A stretch of DNA of 64,000 nucleotides, from the NCBI RefSeq assembly GCF_014197135.1, contig NZ_JACIFA010000006.1, forward strand, positions 197,706 to 261,705, given 5' to 3'. This DNA comes from Sphingomonas zeae (GTDB lineage Bacteria > Pseudomonadota > Alphaproteobacteria > Sphingomonadales > Sphingomonadaceae). Made by a program: the position numbers and the translations under genes. Of the stretch, positions 54,481 through 61,533 are shown in pieces (positions within the stretch are counted from its first letter, which is position 1; each line of letters starts with the position of its first letter). The notes under the pieces were generated by a model. The model was given only the letters and a program-made list of their open reading frames with translations, had not been told where the DNA came from and ran no database searches.

Positions 54481-54935
54481 CGCACCGCACCGGCTTGAAC
54501 CGGGTCGTTGAAACCGAGCACATGCTGGCGAGCCACCCGGATGACATAGGCTGACAGGACGACTGCGGCTGCGATGCCGAGCGTCAGCAGAACCGTATGG
54601 AGAAGGTCCACAAGGGAGAAGCCTTTGACAGGCCCCGTCGGTAGCGGATCGGACTCTCGCGCTGGGCCGGCGTGGAACGCTGCATTGTCCTGATAGGATA
54701 TGGCAAGCCGATCGAGGTCGCGGGCAGTGGTTTCATGCTCTGCGATCCAGCTATCGAGCACCGATCGCAACGTCGGGATCGCGCTGTTAGGGTCGTAGGC
54801 GCGTCCATCGTAAAGCGCGAAGGCATGAGCAAGCGGGCGCAAATCGGCAGCCGATCGGCGTAACCGCTCGGCATGGTCCCGCGAGAGGCGGGCGCTTTCG
54901 AGATCGCCGTGGTGCAGGTGGACATAGTCACTCAT
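54477..54935 (-). CDS. Helical protein with C-terminal membrane helix, unknown (copy 1)
   Basis: A 152-residue protein. The N-terminal part is helical and charged (LSRDHAERLRRSAADLRPL, IPTLRSVLDSWIAEHETTA). A C-terminal membrane helix follows (LLHTVLLTLGIAAAVVLSAY), then a short tail. It is paired with the gene immediately downstream, which has equal length and the same layout. Overlaps of 4 bases on both sides show tight coupling. No family recognised. Confidence 0.7.
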   Translation of the reverse strand: MSDYVHLHHGDLESARLSRDHAERLRRSAADLRPLAHAFALYDGRAYDPNSAIPTLRSVLDSWIAEHETTARDLDRLAISYQDNAAFHAGPARESDPLPTGPVKGFSLVDLLHTVLLTLGIAAAVVLSAYVIRVARQHVLGFNDPVQAGAVR

Positions 54936-55675
54936 CGTACGGTCATCCCAACGGCGTGAGCCGTCTCGTCCTCGCAGCGCAGGCGGGCGAGCATCGCGTG
55001 GTCGGCCAGCGAGGCGCGGATCGCATCCGTCTCGCGGGTCGGGGTATCGGGGACGGCGACGAACAGGATGGTGGCGGCGGGAGCGCCGAGCCAGCACGCG
55101 ATCGAAACCCGGGGAAGGCGCGGATCGTGATCGGCGATCGGGTGGGTCGCCTGCCGTGCGCCGGCGAGTACGGTCATGCCCCAGCGTAAGGCGTGACCAT
55201 TAGCCGGGTCGTGGCCGGCCACTTCGGCGACGACTTCGGGCGGCAGCGCGCGGATCAGGTCGCGTGCAACGGCAAGGCTGGCGCCGGGCCGTTCGGCGGC
55301 ATGTTCGAGCGCGCGCAGCAACACGTAGCGCGAGGCGCCGGTGTAGCTTGAACAGATCTTCGGATCGTCGGGCAGGAACGCCTCGACAGCGCCGCTTCGG
55401 GCATAGGCGCTGACGTGATCGGCGAAGAAGTCCCAATTGCCGCGCGCCAGGTCGATCAGAAGATCGCGGTCCGGGTCGGCCAGACCCCCAATCGTGGCGA
55501 TGCCCCCGAAGACGGCGAGACGATCGCCGTGGCCGGTGCGGACAGCCGACAGCACAGGGGCAGGATCGACGGCGTCGTCGTCGGCGTCGAGAAAGAGAAG
55601 CCGGGGCATGTCGGGTTCGGGCTCGCGGCGGAAGCGGAACGGGTGGACGGTTCCCATGATCGGTCCTTTGCTCAC
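54932..55675 (-). CDS. TraD-like protein lacking Walker A, short form
   Basis: A 247-residue soluble protein, paralogous to the 451-residue protein of this operon. GHGDRLAVFGGIATIGGLA, then LLIDLARGNWDFFADH and VEAFLPDDP correspond to the other protein's RRGNRLVILD, HIDLALGNYDFQADH and ARAMLP. Later RVSIACWLGAPAATILFVAV matches the FSIRxW...LFxS strand of TraD. The Walker A position reads DADDDAVD, so ATP binding is not expected. The start is a GTG (55675) overlapping the previous stop; an ATG 18 bases later is an alternative. Confidence 0.62.
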   Translation of the reverse strand: MSKGPIMGTVHPFRFRREPEPDMPRLLFLDADDDAVDPAPVLSAVRTGHGDRLAVFGGIATIGGLADPDRDLLIDLARGNWDFFADHVSAYARSGAVEAFLPDDPKICSSYTGASRYVLLRALEHAAERPGASLAVARDLIRALPPEVVAEVAGHDPANGHALRWGMTVLAGARQATHPIADHDPRLPRVSIACWLGAPAATILFVAVPDTPTRETDAIRASLADHAMLARLRCEDETAHAVGMTVR

Positions 55676-55938
55676 AGGTCGAGCCCGAGGCGTTTCTCGG
55701 GCAGCGGCAGGTCGGGGTCGCGCGGCGGCATCGGCGGCAGCGAGGAAAGATCGTCGCGCTCTTCCGACGGATGGCCGAGATCGTCGCCGCGCATGTCGTC
55801 ACGCCGGTCGCTGGCGTCGCCGTCGCGCGCGTCATCGAGCGCGAGGTCATCGAGCGGTTCGTCGCGACCGGGGGCTTCCATGCCCGTCTTCGACCAGTCG
55901 GTGTCGGATGCGGGGAAGGGCGGTGGAAGACATATCAT
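55672..55938 (-). CDS. Small acidic protein heading the operon, unknown
   Basis: An 88-residue very acidic, Asp/Arg/Pro-rich protein (DDLALDDARDGDASDRRDDM, PPMPPRDPDLPLPEKRLGLDL), probably disordered. I start at the ATG at 55938. An upstream GTG (55971) falls inside the palindrome and is unlikely, and an ATG at 55881 is another option. It is the first gene of the minus-strand series, coupled to the short TraD-like gene by a 4-base overlap. Confidence 0.5.
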   Translation of the reverse strand: MICLPPPFPASDTDWSKTGMEAPGRDEPLDDLALDDARDGDASDRRDDMRGDDLGHPSEERDDLSSLPPMPPRDPDLPLPEKRLGLDL

Positions 55939-55954
55939 TTCCCGCTTGAAAAAT

Positions 55955-55980
55955 TGTTTGAGAGCGATCACTCACAAACA
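55955..55980. promoter_or_regulatory. 26-bp near-perfect palindrome, probable TetR operator
   Basis: The half-site is TGTTTG(A/T)GAG(C/T)GA on each strand, with 11 of 13 positions symmetric. It lies between the divergent TetR gene (start 56034) and the first gene of the unknown operon (start 55938). The size and symmetry are typical of TetR-family operators. Confidence 0.68.
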
Positions 55981-56033
55981 GCGGAGTTAGACCCGCCGAT
56001 CGAGCGCGTCAACCGATTAGAAGAGGCCTTAAA

Positions 56034-56624
56034 GTGACGAATATCGATTGCGCTGCCCCCACCCGCGCGGAGCTACGCCGGAACACCATCAAGGAGGTCG
56101 CTCGACGCTTGTTCGTTGAAAACGGCTTCCATGCCACGGGGATTGCCGCGATCGCCAAGGAGTCCGGCGTCGCCGTGCAGCAGCTGTACCGCGACTTCCC
56201 CTCGAAGGAGGACATCATTGCCGCGATCGTCGCGGCCGACTGCGAACGGCTCGCGGACCAGAACACGCTCAATACGGCGCTGACCAACCGGGATCGCGCG
56301 GGGATCATCAGCTGGCTGGTCTCGACGCCGTGCCGAAAGGACGAATGCGGCGACCGGCTTTTTCTGGAGATCGCGGCGGAGGCGACGCGTAACGAGCGGA
56401 TCAGGGCGATCTTCCTTGAAGTCCGCGCCGAAGCCTTTGAGAATATCAGCCGCGCCTTTGCCGGGTTGATGGGCAGCGACGTGGTGGAGGCCGAGCACCG
56501 CACCTTGGCTCAGGCGTTCATGATCATCTCGCTCGGTTCGGTCTGCGCACGAACACTTCATCAGGAGGCGGTGAAGCCCGCCAGCGACAAGCTGATCGAG
56601 TGTCTGATTGAAGGGGCGAAATAG
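56034..56624 (+). CDS. TetR-family transcriptional regulator of the unknown operon
   Basis: A 196-residue TetR regulator starting at GTG 56034. The helix-turn-helix region reads RRLFVENGFHATGIAAIAKE and VAVQQLYRDFPSKEDIIAAI, a form close to AcrR/NfxB-like repressors. It is divergent from the twelve-gene operon and separated from it by the 26-bp palindrome. It is therefore the probable repressor of both transcripts. The inducer is unknown. Confidence 0.86.
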   Translation: MTNIDCAAPTRAELRRNTIKEVARRLFVENGFHATGIAAIAKESGVAVQQLYRDFPSKEDIIAAIVAADCERLADQNTLNTALTNRDRAGIISWLVSTPCRKDECGDRLFLEIAAEATRNERIRAIFLEVRAEAFENISRAFAGLMGSDVVEAEHRTLAQAFMIISLGSVCARTLHQEAVKPASDKLIECLIEGAK

Positions 56625-57206
56625 TATCAGCGTATCCGCCGGCCGGGTCGCGGGCAGGACCGGTTGCGCTTACTCCCTGTACCGCCAGCCCGGCATGGCG
56701 TCTGTCCTTCCCCAATATGCCGCGCGGGAATAAGGGGCGACCAGGCGGAAACCGCCGAGGCGTTTGTGGCAAGCAAGACCTAATCTCCGCCGTTCAGCAG
56801 CAGCTGCCTGGATGCTCCGGGAATGCGGCTGTGCCGCTGCCTTGGCGGCTGCGAGCGATTTGCTCTTGCGGTTGCTCTTGGCAACATCCGGCTTAGCGTC
56901 CTACGCAGCCTTGGGGCTTTGTTGCGGCTTGCCGTCGATCATCGGGATGATGTGATCGCGTGACGCCAGCGACTTTCGCGCGGTCACGGCTGCAACGTAT
57001 TCTGTCGGTGCCTCGACATCCGCTGCCTGGGTCGCGCGCCCCAGCAGTGCAGACAGCATCTCATGCATCGTACGCAAAAATGCGGGCACTTCGTCAGCGG
57101 GCGAGTGCGTATTGGGGTGTGCCAACCACGCGACGGTCAGGTCCGTCGCAAACGGCGCATCACGGTCGCCTCCTCCCGGCCGACATCCAGAGCCGTGGGG
57201 ACCGCG
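56625..57206. other. Low-coding stretch with decayed sequence
   Basis: About 580 bases between the TetR and GH15 genes. The only recognisable content is the MucR-like fragment listed separately. No terminator or complete gene was found. Confidence 0.4.
56901..57125 (-). pseudogene. MucR-like regulator remnant without its zinc finger
   Basis: A 74-codon frame whose middle reads VTARKSLASRDHIIPMIDGKP, matching the ROS/MucR pattern (DHIISMIDGKPYKxLxRHL). The normal KxLxRHL segment and the Cys2His2-type region are absent; the frame ends QQSPKAA at a TAG. In the same frame after the stop is a Lys/Arg/Ala-rich tail (AKSNRKSKSLAAAKAAAQ) like the C-terminus of such regulators. This suggests a decayed or internally deleted gene. 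Confidence 0.55.
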
Positions 57207-59054
57207 TCACCGACGGCGCCCCTGCCTCCACACGATGCCGTCGACCGGCGATCGGCCGCCGTCGATCGCCGCCAGCAGATGCGCAGTGTTGACGAGGGCG
57301 AAATGCGTGAAGGCTTGTGGGAAGTTGCCGAGCAGACGTCGGCTGCCGGGGTCGTATTCCTCCGCGAACAGGCCCAGATCATTGCCGTACGTCAGCAGGC
57401 GTTCAAACAAGGCTACCGCCTCCCCCCTCCGACCGTCGAGCAGCCACGCATCCACCAGCCAGAAGCTGCACGCCAGAAAAGCCCCCTCGTCGCCTGGCAG
57501 TCCATCCGCCTCCTCGCTGTCCGTGAGATATCGATACACCACCCCATCGCGGAGGAGATCGGCCTCGACACGCGCTACGGTTCCACGGACCCGAGGATCG
57601 TCGGCGGGCAGGAACCCGAGCAGGGGGATCTGGAGCAGCGCCGCGTCCACCCGGTCGGCGCCATAGTACTGCACGAAGCTGTTGCTCGCGGTGTCGAACC
57701 CCTTCTCACAGATCTCGGCATGGATGGTGTTGCGCTCCGCGCGCCACCGCTCGACGGGGCCGTCCAGACCGAATTCCTCTGCACTGGCGATCAGGCGGTC
57801 GAACGCAAGCCAGCACATCATCTTGGAATAGACGAAATGGCGCGGCGGCCCGCGCACTTCCCACAGACCCGAATCCGGTTCGCGCCACCGCTCGAGCAGG
57901 CAGTCGGCGATCGCGCATTCGAACGACCACGCCTTGTCCATGTCGGCGATGCCTGCACGGCGGGCGGCGTTGAAGGCACCTAGAAGCGATCCATAGATGT
58001 CGAGTTGCAGTTGGTCATGCGCGCCGTTGCCCAACCGTACCGGTCGGCTGTTCTCGTACCCGGGCAGATGGTCCAGTTCCGTCTCGATCAGACGGCGTTC
58101 GCCATGTAGACCGTACATGATCTGCACGTCGGCCGGCGCACCCGCGGTTGCGCGCATCAGCCACCAGCGCCAATCGCTCGCCTCCTGACGATATCCAGAT
58201 TGGGCGAACGCGTGGATCGTCCAGATGGCATCGCGCAGCCAGCAGTAGCGGTAATCCCAGTTGCGCACCCCGCCCGGGTGCTCCGGCAGCGAGGTCGTCG
58301 GCGCCGCGACGATGCCGCCGGTCGGCGCGTAGGTCAGCCCCTTGAGCGTGAGCAGCGATCGTCGCACTGCATCGACATGCGGCCCGTCATAGGTGCACTC
58401 CTCCATCCAACGCCGCCATTCCGCCTCGTTATGACGCAGCAGCGCGAATGGGTCGCGTGGGAGCGGCGGCGTCTCGTGCGAAGGAAACCAGTCCAGCGTC
58501 GCCGCGATCTCCTGCCCTTCGACGATCTCGAACTCGGCCGATTGCGACAGGTGATCGACGCTCAGTGGCACGCTGGTGCTCAGACGCAGGCCGTTGCTCC
58601 CCGCGATGAAGAACAACGCGCCCTCGCGCTCCTCCACCCACGGCGTGCTCTCACCATAGTTGAAGCGGACGCGCAGGTCGGTCATCATCGAGACGCGTCC
58701 CTTCATGCCGCGGATGATCCGCACCACTTCGTGCACGCCGTCGCGCGCGGGCGGAGGCATGAAGTCGATCACCACGGCCGTGCCGGTGTTGGTCTCCACC
58801 GTGGTCTCAAGTATCAGTGTATCAGGAAGGTAGCGGCGCGACACACGCGCATCCTCATCGGTAGCGCCCAGCCGCCAGCCGCCATGGTCGGAGGTCCCAA
58901 GCAGAGATACGAAGATGCCGTCGGAGTCGAACCGGGGCAGGCAAAGCCACTCGATTGCACCCGATCGATGCACCAGCGCGGCGCTGTGGGTCGAGCCGAT
59001 CATGGCGTAGTCCTCGATCAGGCGCACGGGCGCGGCGGCAATCGCGGCGGTCAC
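57207..59054 (-). CDS. GH15 family glycosidase (glucoamylase/trehalase-like)
   Basis: A 615-residue cytosolic glycoside hydrolase of family 15. The N-terminal beta domain begins LIEDYAMIGSTHSAALVHRS and GAIEWLCLPRFDSDGIFVSL. The (alpha/alpha)6 catalytic part contains GGVRNWDYRYCWLRDAIWTI, LWEVRGPPRHFVYSKMMCWL with the likely acid Glu, and LPGDEGAFLACSFWLVDAWL near the second catalytic Glu. No signal peptide is seen. Related bacterial enzymes are trehalases or glucoamylases; the exact substrate is open. The GTG start overlaps the zwf stop, so it is co-translated with zwf. Confidence 0.88.
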   Translation of the reverse strand: MTAAIAAAPVRLIEDYAMIGSTHSAALVHRSGAIEWLCLPRFDSDGIFVSLLGTSDHGGWRLGATDEDARVSRRYLPDTLILETTVETNTGTAVVIDFMPPPARDGVHEVVRIIRGMKGRVSMMTDLRVRFNYGESTPWVEEREGALFFIAGSNGLRLSTSVPLSVDHLSQSAEFEIVEGQEIAATLDWFPSHETPPLPRDPFALLRHNEAEWRRWMEECTYDGPHVDAVRRSLLTLKGLTYAPTGGIVAAPTTSLPEHPGGVRNWDYRYCWLRDAIWTIHAFAQSGYRQEASDWRWWLMRATAGAPADVQIMYGLHGERRLIETELDHLPGYENSRPVRLGNGAHDQLQLDIYGSLLGAFNAARRAGIADMDKAWSFECAIADCLLERWREPDSGLWEVRGPPRHFVYSKMMCWLAFDRLIASAEEFGLDGPVERWRAERNTIHAEICEKGFDTASNSFVQYYGADRVDAALLQIPLLGFLPADDPRVRGTVARVEADLLRDGVVYRYLTDSEEADGLPGDEGAFLACSFWLVDAWLLDGRRGEAVALFERLLTYGNDLGLFAEEYDPGSRRLLGNFPQAFTHFALVNTAHLLAAIDGGRSPVDGIVWRQGRRR

Positions 59055-60577
59055 GCCTTGTCCTCCACGCGGTCCACTATGGCATGCCAGCGCCGCCCAT
59101 CGCGCTCCAGAAGTCGCTCCGCACCCCGAGGCCCCGCGGTGCCCGGCGCATACGGCTCGGGACCGGTCGCGTCGTCTTCGGCCCAGGCATCCAGGAACGG
59201 CTGTACCGCCCGCCAACCGGCCTCGATCGCGTCGGCACGCTGGAACAATGACTGATCCCCGCGCAGCACGTCGTGGAACAACGACTCGTATCCGGTCAGA
59301 TCCGCCAGCTCGGCCTTGTCGTAACGATAGGACAGCGTAGCCTGCTCGGTGGCGATCTCCAGCCCCGGCCGCTTGATGAGGATGCCCATGTCGATCCCCT
59401 CGTCGGGTTGGATCTGGAAGATCATCTGGTTGGGGGGAAGATCAGCGTTTCGGGTCGACGGGAAACTGGCGAACGGTACGTCGCGGAAGGTGACGACCAC
59501 CTCGGTGTCGCGTACGCCCAGAGCCTTACCGGTGCGCAGGTAGAAGGGCACGCCCGCCCAGCGCCACGTATCCACCAGCAGCTTCAGCGCGACATACGTT
59601 TCCGTGCTGCTGTCTGCGGCGACGTCGGCGGTGTCGCGATAGGCGGCGATCTCCCGCCCCGCGACACGCCCCGCCTCATATTGGCCGCGCACACTGTTCT
59701 CGATCGCCTCATGTCGGTCGTAGGTACGGATCGCGCCCAGCACCTTGGCCTTCTCATCGCGCACGGATTCCGCGTCGAAGTTGGCGGGAGCCTCCATCGT
59801 GATCGTGGCGAGTATTTGGAAAAGGTGATTGGGCACCATGTCGCGCAATGCGCCCGTGGCGTCGTAGAAGGCCCCCCGCGTGCCGACGTCCACCGTCTCC
59901 GCGGCGGTGATCTCCACCGACTGGATGCAGTCGTTGTTCCAAAGCTTTTCGACGATCGTGTTGGCGAAGCGTGCAGCGACGATGTTCTGCACCGTTTCCT
60001 TGCCGAGGAAGTGGTCGATCCGGTAGATCTGGGTTTCCGGCACCCGCGAAAGGATCTTCGCGTTCAGCGCCTTGGCGCTTGCGAGATCATGGCCGAACGG
60101 CTTCTCGACGACAACCCGCCGATAGGCGTCATCCTCTTCCGTCGTCAGGCCGTTATCCGCCAGCTTCTCGACAATCGTGCCGAAGAAGCGCGGCGGAACG
60201 GCCAGATAGAAGACGACGCTGCCCGCAAGGCGCTCCGACAATGTCGCGTACAGCCGGTCGTCGGCGAAATCTCCGGCGAGATAGTCAAGGCCCTGTGCAA
60301 GCTCATCCCACGCCTGGCCCTTTTCGCCGTCCCCCTCGCCGCCCTTGCCGGGGTCGAAAGAACCCAGTTTGTCGCGGAGCATTTTTCCATCGCCTTCCTC
60401 ATGGCCAATGCCGAGAATCTTGAAGCGATTGTCCAGGTATCCGCCACGGCGCAGAGTGATCAGGGCAGGCATCAGCAGGCGGGCAGCCAGGTCGCCGGTA
60501 GCGCCGAAGATAACCAGCGTCGCGGTCGGCAGGGCAGTCGTGTTGACATCCCCCACATCAGCGTTTGGCGTCGTCAT
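59051..60577 (-). CDS. zwf: Glucose-6-phosphate 1-dehydrogenase
   Basis: A 508-residue G6PD, the first step of the oxidative pentose phosphate/Entner-Doudoroff route, supplying NADPH. The cofactor motif is VIFGATGDLAARLLMPALI and the active-site motif is RIDHFLGKETVQN. EKPFGHDLASAKALN and FYLRTGKALGVRDTEV are also conserved. Length is normal. It forms an operon with the downstream GH15 gene (4-base overlap). It follows the EcfG-like sigma gene by 107 bases, which fits stress-related NADPH supply. Confidence 0.95.
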   Translation of the reverse strand: MTTPNADVGDVNTTALPTATLVIFGATGDLAARLLMPALITLRRGGYLDNRFKILGIGHEEGDGKMLRDKLGSFDPGKGGEGDGEKGQAWDELAQGLDYLAGDFADDRLYATLSERLAGSVVFYLAVPPRFFGTIVEKLADNGLTTEEDDAYRRVVVEKPFGHDLASAKALNAKILSRVPETQIYRIDHFLGKETVQNIVAARFANTIVEKLWNNDCIQSVEITAAETVDVGTRGAFYDATGALRDMVPNHLFQILATITMEAPANFDAESVRDEKAKVLGAIRTYDRHEAIENSVRGQYEAGRVAGREIAAYRDTADVAADSSTETYVALKLLVDTWRWAGVPFYLRTGKALGVRDTEVVVTFRDVPFASFPSTRNADLPPNQMIFQIQPDEGIDMGILIKRPGLEIATEQATLSYRYDKAELADLTGYESLFHDVLRGDQSLFQRADAIEAGWRAVQPFLDAWAEDDATGPEPYAPGTAGPRGAERLLERDGRRWHAIVDRVEDKA

Positions 60578-60684
60578 AGATATGGTCTTTCATGTCCGAT
60601 GCGTCGGCTGGAGCCGATCGAACAGCTCCCCGGCTGGTCCCCGCCTTGGAACGAGGAGGTAAGATGGGCCAAGGCGACCCTTGC

Positions 60685-61419
60685 TCAGGCCGCGATCGCC
60701 AGGGCAGCCGTGCGCCGGCGTTCCCGCCACGCCCGAAGAAGCTCCACTTGAGCCCGATCGGTCGCATCCGCAGTCACGGGCGGGACTTCCGTCGACGCGG
60801 CGTCCAGCGACTGCTGGACATCACATTCATGCGGGATCGCCCCCTCATCGGTGGGGCGGAGTTCACCATTCAACAGCGCGATGAGGGTATACCGGGCGCG
60901 CGTGACCCGGCTCTTCATCGTCCCGAGCGGCACCTCGTCGATCGCGGCAGCGGCCTCATAGCTGTGGCCCTCCATCCCCACGAGGGCTAGCGATCGCTGC
61001 TGATCAATTGTCAGTCGTCCCCAGTTCCGAACCACTTCCTGCAATTCGAGCGCAACCTCCTGATCCGGTGCGACCGGAACCTCCGGCAGATCATACCCAC
61101 GGCTCTCCGTGCGGGCGACCTTCTGACGACGGACTTGGGTGAGGAAGCAGTTCCGCAGGATGCGGTAGCACCACGCATTGAAGTTGGTGCCGATCTCGAA
61201 CCTCTCGCGGGCAGCCCAAGCCCTCAGCGCCACCTCCTGCACTAGATCCTGCGCCACGTCCTGGTCCCGAGCTAGCGAGTTGGCGTATTTCCTGAGGGTC
61301 GGCTGCACCGCTCGGAAGTTCCTCTCGAACTCCACGCTGTCGAGGGTTCCCGTCACCGATGCAGGGCTCGCGCTTGATTTCGTAGACACCGCCGGGACGC
61401 TCCTTGTGTAACCGGGCAT
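60685..61419 (-). CDS. EcfG-like RNA polymerase sigma factor (general stress)
   Basis: A sigma-70-family factor of about 244 residues. Region 2 reads LARDQDVAQDLVQEVALRAW and FEIGTNFNAWCYRILRNCFL. Region 4 reads LTIDQQRSLALVGMEGHSYE and VPLGTMKSRVTRARYTLIAL. It closely resembles EcfG, the alphaproteobacterial general stress sigma factor normally held by the anti-sigma NepR; no phyR or nepR lies in this window. It has an about 50-residue C-terminal extension. The ATG at 61419 has no ribosome site; a GTG at 61389 has AAGGAG 10 bases upstream and may be the true start. Confidence 0.85.
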   Translation of the reverse strand: MPGYTRSVPAVSTKSSASPASVTGTLDSVEFERNFRAVQPTLRKYANSLARDQDVAQDLVQEVALRAWAARERFEIGTNFNAWCYRILRNCFLTQVRRQKVARTESRGYDLPEVPVAPDQEVALELQEVVRNWGRLTIDQQRSLALVGMEGHSYEAAAAIDEVPLGTMKSRVTRARYTLIALLNGELRPTDEGAIPHECDVQQSLDAASTEVPPVTADATDRAQVELLRAWRERRRTAALAIAA

Positions 61420-61460
61420 TAAGTCACTTAGTACACCTTTAAGTGTACTAAGTGACTTAA
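61419..61460 (-). promoter_or_regulatory. Perfect 18-bp inverted repeat at the sigma gene start
   Basis: TTAAGTCACTTAGTACAC (61419-61436) and its exact complement (61443-61460) are separated by 6 bases. The repeat ends on the ATG of the sigma gene and lies just downstream of the predicted -10, so the mRNA leader should fold into a long hairpin. Each arm includes AAGT(C/G)ACTT, itself nearly palindromic, so a protein operator is also possible. It is markedly AT-richer than its surroundings. Confidence 0.72.
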
Positions 61461-61461
61461 A

Positions 61462-61486
61462 TACGGCCAGATCGCGTCGTTGTTCC
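61462..61486 (-). promoter_or_regulatory. Near-consensus EcfG-type promoter (GGAAC-N16-CGTA)
   Basis: On the minus strand, GGAAC (61486-61482) is followed after 16 bases by CGTA (61465-61462). The alphaproteobacterial EcfG consensus is GGAAC-N16/17-CGTT. Its location directly upstream of the EcfG-like gene suggests autoregulation, as known for ecfG genes. Confidence 0.62.
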
Positions 61487-61533
61487 AACGGTCTGCCGCA
61501 TCCGGGCATGACAAAGGAGGCTCGACGTCCGTG

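Noticed and set aside
55939-55971. GTG at 55971 as start of the first gene of the unknown operon
   Set aside because: It falls inside the 26-bp palindrome, and its ribosome site is absent; the ATG at 55938 is preferred.
48742-56624. The operon as a known defence system (CBASS, Thoeris, Zorya and similar)
   Set aside because: No nucleotidyltransferase, TIR, SMC-like, MotAB-like or helicase gene is present. The DUF2726 domain is the only nuclease-like element, and the rest is envelope-like, so a conventional defence assignment is not supported.
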